Shown: positions 56,161-64,000 of the stretch, one piece after another | How the letters are laid out: each line of letters starts with the position of its first letter | Position numbering within the stretch: the first letter of the stretch is position 1 | Source of the DNA: Paucibacter sediminis | Lineage (GTDB): Bacteria; Pseudomonadota; Gammaproteobacteria; Burkholderiales; Burkholderiaceae_C | Reading direction: 5' to 3' | Length of the DNA: 64,000 bases | Assembly: GCF_030254645.1 (NCBI RefSeq) | Contig: NZ_CP116346.1 | Coordinates: forward strand, 1,220,001 to 1,284,000 | Notes under the pieces: model-generated | What the model was told of the DNA's origin: nothing | Database searches by the model: none | The model's input: the letters and a program-made list of their open reading frames with translations, nothing else | Translations under genes and position numbers: made by a program

Positions 56161-58134
56161 TCAGGGTGCAGCCCCGAGATGGCGGGCCAGGAAACGCTCC
56201 ACCCGGCCCCAGAAATCCTGCTGGGTCTTGAGCTCGCGCCAGCCATGGCCCTCGTGGTCGTAGACCACCCATTCGAGTTCCTGATCCTTGGGCATGGCGT
56301 CACGGAAGGCCAGGCCATGCTTGAGCGGCACGCGGCGGTCCTCGGCGCCATAGGCCATCAGCAGCGGGCGCTTGAGTTCGGCCGCACGCTGCAGCGGCGA
56401 GGTGGCGCGCAGTTGCTCGGCGTCCTTGTCGCGGTCACCCACCAGCACGGGCATGCCATAGCCCTTCCACTCGCCACCCAGATCGCTCCAGTGGATGCTG
56501 TAGAGCAGCTCGATGTCGGTCACGCCGACCCAGTTGATGCCGCAGCGGTAGAGCTCGGGCTGCTTGATGAGGCCCATCAGGGTGGCATAGCCGCCATAGC
56601 TGGCGCCGGCGATGCAGACACGCTTGGGGTCGACCAGGCCCTGCTTGACGGCCCAGCCCAGCGCGTCGGCCACATCGTCCTGCATGGCCAGGCCCCATTG
56701 CTTCCAGCCGGCCTTGAAATGCGCCTGGCCATAGCCGGTGCTGCCGCGGAACTCGGGCTCGATCACCACATAACCGCGCGAGGCGAGGAACTGCGCCATC
56801 GGCTCCCAGGGCCAATGCGTGCCGCGCACATAGGGTCCGCCATGCACCAGCAGCACCGCGGGCCGGGCGGCCTGCGCCCGATCGGCCGGCTGGGTCAGCA
56901 GCACGGGCAGCTCCAGGCCGTCGCGGGCCTGGATGCGCACCATGTCGCGCCGCCCCATCTCGGCCGGCTTGATCCAGGGCATCGAGGCGGCCAGGGCCTG
57001 CAATTCTCCGCTCGCCGGCATATAGAGATAGAAGCTCGCGGGGCGCTGGTCCGAGTAGGCCGAGACCACCAGGCGCGAGGCCGTCAGGCAGCGATTGCAG
57101 TGGATGCGGTTGATGGTGCCGGGCAGCTTGGCATCGATGGCCGCCTGCCATTGCTTGAGCTGCGGATGCAGCCACACGCTGCCGGGCGCATCGTTCTCGT
57201 AATGCACGCCCAGCAGCTGCCTGGCCTGCTTGTCGTAGACCAGGCTGCCCCTGAAGTCGTAGCCCTGTAGCGAGACCAGCGGCTGCGCTTCGCGCTGCAG
57301 GGTCTTGCGATCGAGGCGGTAGAGCGCATCGAAGCCGCTGCGATTGTTGGCCACCAGGGTCTGGCCATCGGGGCCGAACCAATAGGGCATATCGAAACTC
57401 TGGCGGTAGTTGTCGCCCTCCTGCCAGGGTTGCCAGCGCCCCTCGGCATCGCGCAGATAGGAGGCATAGCGCCCCTGCTGCGCCGTGGTGAGCGCGGCCG
57501 GTCGGCCCTCGGTATCCAGCACCCAGCCGGTCACATGGCTGGGCGCGCCGGCGGCGAGGCTCGTGAGCTTGCCGGTGAGGGTGTCCAGGCGCGCCAAGCC
57601 CAGGCCGACAGACTCGGGCTCGTTCGACCAGCGCTGGCGCACCACGAACACATCGCTGCTGCCGTCGTCGGCCACGCTGTGGAACTGCCAGTTGCGATCC
57701 AGACGTCGATCGGTGATCTGCGATGCTTCCTTGATGAACTGGCTGACCGATTTGATGAGCGGCCGCAAGTCACTGCCGTCGCGATTCACTGCCCACAGGC
57801 CCGGGTCGATCTGCGGGCTGGTGCCGTTCTGCGCCACGCTGATGCTCAGCACCAGGCGCTGGTCGTTGACCCAGTGATGGCTGTGCACATCGGCATTGCT
57901 GAAGCCGGCCACCACCTTGGCTTCGGTGAGCGCCACCAGATCGATCACCGCCAGGCGCACCAGGCCGTCGCCGCCCGCCACCTGCACCGCCAGGTGGCGG
58001 CCATCGGGCGAGAGCTTGGGCGCCGCGATCTGCGGCTTGCGAAAGAAGTCTTCCAGCGGCGGCGCCGCAGCGACCGCACCGCCAAGAAAAAATGCAAGGG
58101 CCGCGACAAGGCGGCCCAGCTGGATTCCCCACAT
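56161..58134 (-). CDS. S9 family prolyl-oligopeptidase-like peptidase
   Basis: A 657-residue exported enzyme: signal peptide (ends AVAAAPP), beta-propeller domain (about 30-390) and alpha/beta-hydrolase domain with the nucleophile Ser512 in CIAGASYGGYAT, Asp in YGAEDRRVP and His in DHEGHGW. This set is that of acylaminoacyl-/dipeptidyl-peptidases of family S9. It would degrade peptides in the periplasm. It is 45 bases upstream of the cyclase-like gene on the same strand, so a common transcript is likely. Confidence 0.92.
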   Translation of the reverse strand: MWGIQLGRLVAALAFFLGGAVAAAPPLEDFFRKPQIAAPKLSPDGRHLAVQVAGGDGLVRLAVIDLVALTEAKVVAGFSNADVHSHHWVNDQRLVLSISVAQNGTSPQIDPGLWAVNRDGSDLRPLIKSVSQFIKEASQITDRRLDRNWQFHSVADDGSSDVFVVRQRWSNEPESVGLGLARLDTLTGKLTSLAAGAPSHVTGWVLDTEGRPAALTTAQQGRYASYLRDAEGRWQPWQEGDNYRQSFDMPYWFGPDGQTLVANNRSGFDALYRLDRKTLQREAQPLVSLQGYDFRGSLVYDKQARQLLGVHYENDAPGSVWLHPQLKQWQAAIDAKLPGTINRIHCNRCLTASRLVVSAYSDQRPASFYLYMPASGELQALAASMPWIKPAEMGRRDMVRIQARDGLELPVLLTQPADRAQAARPAVLLVHGGPYVRGTHWPWEPMAQFLASRGYVVIEPEFRGSTGYGQAHFKAGWKQWGLAMQDDVADALGWAVKQGLVDPKRVCIAGASYGGYATLMGLIKQPELYRCGINWVGVTDIELLYSIHWSDLGGEWKGYGMPVLVGDRDKDAEQLRATSPLQRAAELKRPLLMAYGAEDRRVPLKHGLAFRDAMPKDQELEWVVYDHEGHGWRELKTQQDFWGRVERFLARHLGAAP

Positions 58135-58218
58135 ATCCCCTCCCAGGGCATTCTTCGGCAGGCTCCATTCTGGCCCGCCGCGAGATCACCACCAGGGGGG
58201 ATTGCGCCGAGCGTCGGC

Positions 58219-58809
58219 TTAGAAGCTCAGGCGCGCGCCGAGCATGAAGGTGCTGGCCTTCACCTGGCTGGAGACCTTGCCGTAGTTGTCATAGTCGGCC
58301 GTCAGCGCCAGGTTCTTGGCCAGCTTGTACTCGGCGCCCACGCCCCACATCAGGCTGGTCTTGCTGCCCTGCAGGCTGTCGCCCGCGGGCAGCAGGTTGG
58401 TGCCGGAGACCTTGTTGCGCGCCACGCCCAGGCGGCCCTGCAGCGAGAACTGCTCGTTGAGCGCATGGCGGGCGGTGGCGGCGGCGTAGAAGCTGCTGGC
58501 CTTGCCCTCCTGCGTCACCGCGCCGGTGGCCAACGTGGCCTGCTCGCTGAAGCTGCCCAGGCGTGCGTAGCCGGCCTCGAGGCCGAAGTTCTCGTTCAGG
58601 CGATAGCCGCCATAGAGCTTGTAGGCGGTGTCGCGGCTGTCCTTGCCGGTGACGGGCACCGAGGGGCTGGGCAGGCTGAAGCTGCTGCGGCCCACCGACA
58701 GGCCGCCGTAGGCGCCCAGCTCGTCGGACTGCGGGGCGGCTTGTGCGGCCTGGGCCGCGAGCAGCAGGGCAGTGGCGGAGATCAGGGCGAGTTGTTTCTT
58801 CGATGGCAT
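58219..58809 (-). CDS. Outer-membrane beta-barrel protein (OmpA-like porin fold)
   Basis: A 196-residue protein with a signal peptide (ends AQAAQA) and an eight-stranded barrel pattern with alternating aromatic residues (LGAYGGLSVGRSSFSL; YKLYGGYRLNENFGLEAGYARLG; SLMWGVGAEYKLAKNLALTADYDNY), ending with the aromatic LGARLSF. No OmpA C-terminal domain. It is divergent from the OmpR-type regulator gene, and the shared promoter region holds the phased repeats. Confidence 0.85.
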   Translation of the reverse strand: MPSKKQLALISATALLLAAQAAQAAPQSDELGAYGGLSVGRSSFSLPSPSVPVTGKDSRDTAYKLYGGYRLNENFGLEAGYARLGSFSEQATLATGAVTQEGKASSFYAAATARHALNEQFSLQGRLGVARNKVSGTNLLPAGDSLQGSKTSLMWGVGAEYKLAKNLALTADYDNYGKVSSQVKASTFMLGARLSF

Positions 58810-58901
58810 GGAATAACTTCCTTCAGAGCAGCGGCGAATGGTTCATTGCGAGTCACGGCACCGCGTGTTGACCGGGACATGCTGCAGTGTGGCCAGCGGC
58901 C

Positions 58902-58940
58902 CTGAAGCTGCGCTCAAGGCTTGCTGAAGAGGGGCTGAAG
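58902..58940 (+). promoter_or_regulatory. Four hexamer direct repeats with exact 11-bp phasing
   Basis: CTGAAG at 58902, CTCAAG at 58913, CTGAAG at 58924 and CTGAAG at 58935, that is a hexamer separated by five bases each time. The same hexamer recurs at 58963. Such face-of-helix phasing is the hallmark of OmpR/PhoB-family sites (PmrA and QseB boxes have hexamer-N5-hexamer form). They lie 45-83 bases before the regulator ATG. Confidence 0.72.
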
Positions 58941-58984
58941 GTGACTTCATGCCATCCTCAGGCTGAAGCGTTCCAATACGGGGC

Positions 58985-59665
58985 ATGAAAGTGCTGCTGG
59001 TGGAAGACGATCTGGACCTGGGCAATGGCGTGCGCATGGCGCTGGCCGAGCAGGGCATGGAGGTGGTGTGGGTACGGCGTCTGGCCGACGCCATGCAGAC
59101 GCTGACGAACAGCGTGGCCGATCTGGTGCTGCTCGACCTGGGGCTGCCGGATGGCGACGGCCTCAGCCTGCTGGCCCACCTGAGGCGCGAGAAGCTGCGC
59201 CTGCCGGTGCTGATACTCACCGCACGCGACAGCCTGCAGGAGCGCCTGCTGGGCCTGGACAGCGGCGCCGACGATTACCTCGTCAAGCCCTTCGCCCTGG
59301 CCGAGCTGATCTCGCGCGTGCGCGCCCTGGTGCGGCGCAGCTACGGCCAGGAGGACGAGACCCTGGAGCTGCGCGGCATCTGCGTGCAGGAGCAGACCAT
59401 GCGCGTGCTGGTGAAGGGCGACCCGGTGGAGCTCTCGCGCTCGGAATTCGCGCTGCTGGTGGCGCTGATGAAGCGCGCCGACCGCGTGCTGACGCGCCGG
59501 CTGCTGGAGGAGCAGGTGCTGCCCGGCGGCAGCGCCGAGAGCAATGTGCTGGACGTGCACATGTCCAATCTGCGCAAGAAGATCGGCGAGGGCTTCATAC
59601 GCACGGTGCGCGGCGTGGGCTATGTGATCGACCGCCAGGCCCCCGCCAGGGCCGGCGGCAAGTGA
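58985..59665 (+). CDS. OmpR-family response regulator (QseB/PmrA-like)
   Basis: A 226-residue regulator with receiver (Asp51 in VLLDLGLPDGDG, Lys in YLVKPF) and a winged-helix OmpR DNA-binding domain (LSRSEFALLVALMKRADRVLTRRLLEEQVL, NVLDVHMSNLRKKIG in parts). It pairs with the next gene, an HK, and probably binds the phased repeats upstream of itself and of the outer-membrane gene. Confidence 0.93.
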   Translation: MKVLLVEDDLDLGNGVRMALAEQGMEVVWVRRLADAMQTLTNSVADLVLLDLGLPDGDGLSLLAHLRREKLRLPVLILTARDSLQERLLGLDSGADDYLVKPFALAELISRVRALVRRSYGQEDETLELRGICVQEQTMRVLVKGDPVELSRSEFALLVALMKRADRVLTRRLLEEQVLPGGSAESNVLDVHMSNLRKKIGEGFIRTVRGVGYVIDRQAPARAGGK

Positions 59666-59675
59666 GGCAGCCGTC

Positions 59676-61082
59676 GTGAGGCTCAAGCGCTGGCTCGCGC
59701 GCATGCGCGAGCCCTCGGTGCTGCGCCGCCTGGTGGTGGCCCAGGTGGTGCTGGTGCTGGCGCTCTGGCTGGGCCTGATCGCCTTTGCCATCAACGACGC
59801 GGTGCGCGACACCTCGGTGTTCGACAGCGGCCACCGTTTCGAGTCCATCATCGCCGTGACCGAGGCGCTGCAGGACCAACCCGAGCAGCTGCAACGCGTG
59901 CTGCAGCAGATCGACCTGTTCCAGCGTCTCGAGAACGGTGCCGACGACCTGCCGCAGCTGCGCATGGCGATGACGGTATGGCGCGGCGCGGAGCTGGTCT
60001 ATGCCAGCCCGGGCGAGCCCGGCGCCATCCCGAGCCCGCCGGGCGACGGCATGCAGTGGGTGGAGGGCCAGGGGCAGCGCTGGCGCGCGCTCACCAAGCA
60101 GTCGCAGCGCTCCAATGTGCGCGTGACGCTGATGCTGCCGGGCAGCGCCACCAATGTGCTGCTGACACTCAGCTCCAAGGGCCTGCTGGTGCTGCCGCTG
60201 CTGATCAGCCTGCCCCTGCTGGTGCTGCCGGCCTGGATCTCGGTGCGCATCGCGCTGCGGCCCTGGCGGCGCGTCAGCCACGAGATTGCGCTGCGCGGCG
60301 CGGGCGATCTCTCGCCGCTGCAGTTCACCCCCCAGCATCGCGAGCTGCGCCCCATGCTGAGCGCGGTGAACGCGCTGCTCAAGCGCGTGCAGCAGGGCCT
60401 GCAGCGCGAGCGCAGCTTCATCGCCGACGCCGCGCACGAGCTGCGCACGCCGCTGGCGGCGATGCGCGTGCATGCCGAGGCCCTGCAGGGCCGCCACCAG
60501 GACGACGCGCAATCGCAGGCCTGGCTGCAGGGCATGTTGCGCAGCGAGGCGCGCGCCACCCGCCTGGTGGGCCAGCTGCTGGCACTGATGCGCAGCGACG
60601 CCGCGGCCCAGCCGCCGCAGCGCCTGGCCTTGGACGAGTTGCTGCAGGACCGCCTGGCCGCGCTGGACCTGCTGGCCAGCAGCAAGGGCCTGGAGCTGGA
60701 CTGCGAGGCCGAGGCCGGCCTGCGCGTCTTCGGCGAGCACGAGGGCCTGGCCTCGATGCTCGACAACCTGACCGAGAACGCCATCAAGTACAGCCCGCCG
60801 GGCGGCCATCTGCTGATACGGCTGCGGCGCGAGGGCCAAGAGGCGCTGCTGGAATTCCACGACCAGGGCCCCGGCATCCCCGAGCCCTGGCGCGAGCGCG
60901 TGTTCGACCGCTTCTTCCGCGTGCCCGACCAGGCCCAGCAGGGCAGCGGCCTGGGCCTGGCGATCGTGCGCAGCGTGGTGCTGGGGCTGGGCGGCAGCAT
61001 AGGCCTGGGCGATTCGGCCCTGCTGCCGGGGCCGGGCGGAACCCCCGGTTTATGTGTCCGGGTGCGGCTGCCATTGGGATAA
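59676..61082 (+). CDS. Sensor histidine kinase, QseC/PmrB-like
   Basis: A GTG-started 468-residue kinase: helix near 17-37, periplasmic domain, helix near 165-188, HAMP, phospho-His254 in FIADAAHELRTPL, and ATPase boxes (LTENAIKYSPPGG; FHDQGPGIP; GSGLGLAIVRS). It starts 10 bases after its regulator partner. The signal is unknown. Confidence 0.93.
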   Translation: MRLKRWLARMREPSVLRRLVVAQVVLVLALWLGLIAFAINDAVRDTSVFDSGHRFESIIAVTEALQDQPEQLQRVLQQIDLFQRLENGADDLPQLRMAMTVWRGAELVYASPGEPGAIPSPPGDGMQWVEGQGQRWRALTKQSQRSNVRVTLMLPGSATNVLLTLSSKGLLVLPLLISLPLLVLPAWISVRIALRPWRRVSHEIALRGAGDLSPLQFTPQHRELRPMLSAVNALLKRVQQGLQRERSFIADAAHELRTPLAAMRVHAEALQGRHQDDAQSQAWLQGMLRSEARATRLVGQLLALMRSDAAAQPPQRLALDELLQDRLAALDLLASSKGLELDCEAEAGLRVFGEHEGLASMLDNLTENAIKYSPPGGHLLIRLRREGQEALLEFHDQGPGIPEPWRERVFDRFFRVPDQAQQGSGLGLAIVRSVVLGLGGSIGLGDSALLPGPGGTPGLCVRVRLPLG

Positions 61083-61131
61083 ACGAGGCCCTCGCCCTAT
61101 GATGGCGAGTTCGCCCATTGTTTGAGCCCCA

Positions 61132-64000
<2,869 letters not shown>

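Overview
The window is a gene-dense, very GC-rich chromosomal segment with no insertion sequence, phage gene, CRISPR array, tRNA or rRNA that I could see. Gene content (nosZRDFYL with an ApbE-type flavin transferase, a PEP-CTERM protein, a compact type II secretion/type IV pilus-like operon, TonB receptor plus secreted proteases, mnmA, recQ, uvrA) and codon style suggest a betaproteobacterium of the Burkholderiales, near Roseateles, Mitsuaria, Paucibacter or Rubrivivax. That placement is inference; no marker gene here fixes it.

Layout. 1-1408: the pntA half-genes (minus). 1519-6462: Nudix hydrolase, periplasmic binding protein, mnmA, a NarL-type two-component pair and a CAP-domain secreted protein. 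6546-10850: a MacAB-like efflux operon (adaptor, ATPase, two permeases). 11218-18579: a TonB-dependent receptor, a lipoprotein, a large secreted subtilase and a PEP-CTERM protein. 18859-28071 (minus): a tightly overlapping operon gspG-F-E, PilN/PilO/PilP-like genes, a secretin with a cohesin-like tail, and three more pseudopilins. 28313-29807: a small exported protein, a small membrane protein and ssb. 29841-40224: nitrous oxide reduction locus, with apbE (nosX-like) and a c-type cytochrome divergent from nosZ-R-D-F-Y-L and a second NosL-like gene; a perfect dyad lies between the two arms. 40271-42174: LytS/LytTR two-component pair, followed by a GIN-domain protein, a GAF-GGDEF cyclase and recQ. 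45906-50649: DUF885 hydrolase and the AmmeMemoRadiSam pair (MEMO-AMMECR1 fusion plus radical SAM enzyme), bracketed by two small exported-protein genes that share a precisely spaced upstream module. 50781-58809 (minus): GGDEF-EAL protein, a lipoprotein with an HExxH motif translationally coupled to a divergent class III cyclase-like protein, an S9 peptidase and an outer-membrane beta-barrel. 58985-64000: an OmpR-type two-component pair preceded by four 11-bp-phased repeats, then uvrA running off the end.

How they fit together. The nos locus holds catalytic, electron-transfer, flavinylation and copper-delivery parts of N2O respiration. The secretion operon could export or assemble surface proteins, but lacks a prepilin peptidase here. 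The most promising undescribed items are the paired small exported proteins with the shared 73-bp promoter module, the coupled cyclase-homologue/metallopeptidase pair, and the hybrid secretion operon with a cohesin-tailed secretin. All coordinates and motifs were read by eye; no database search was run.
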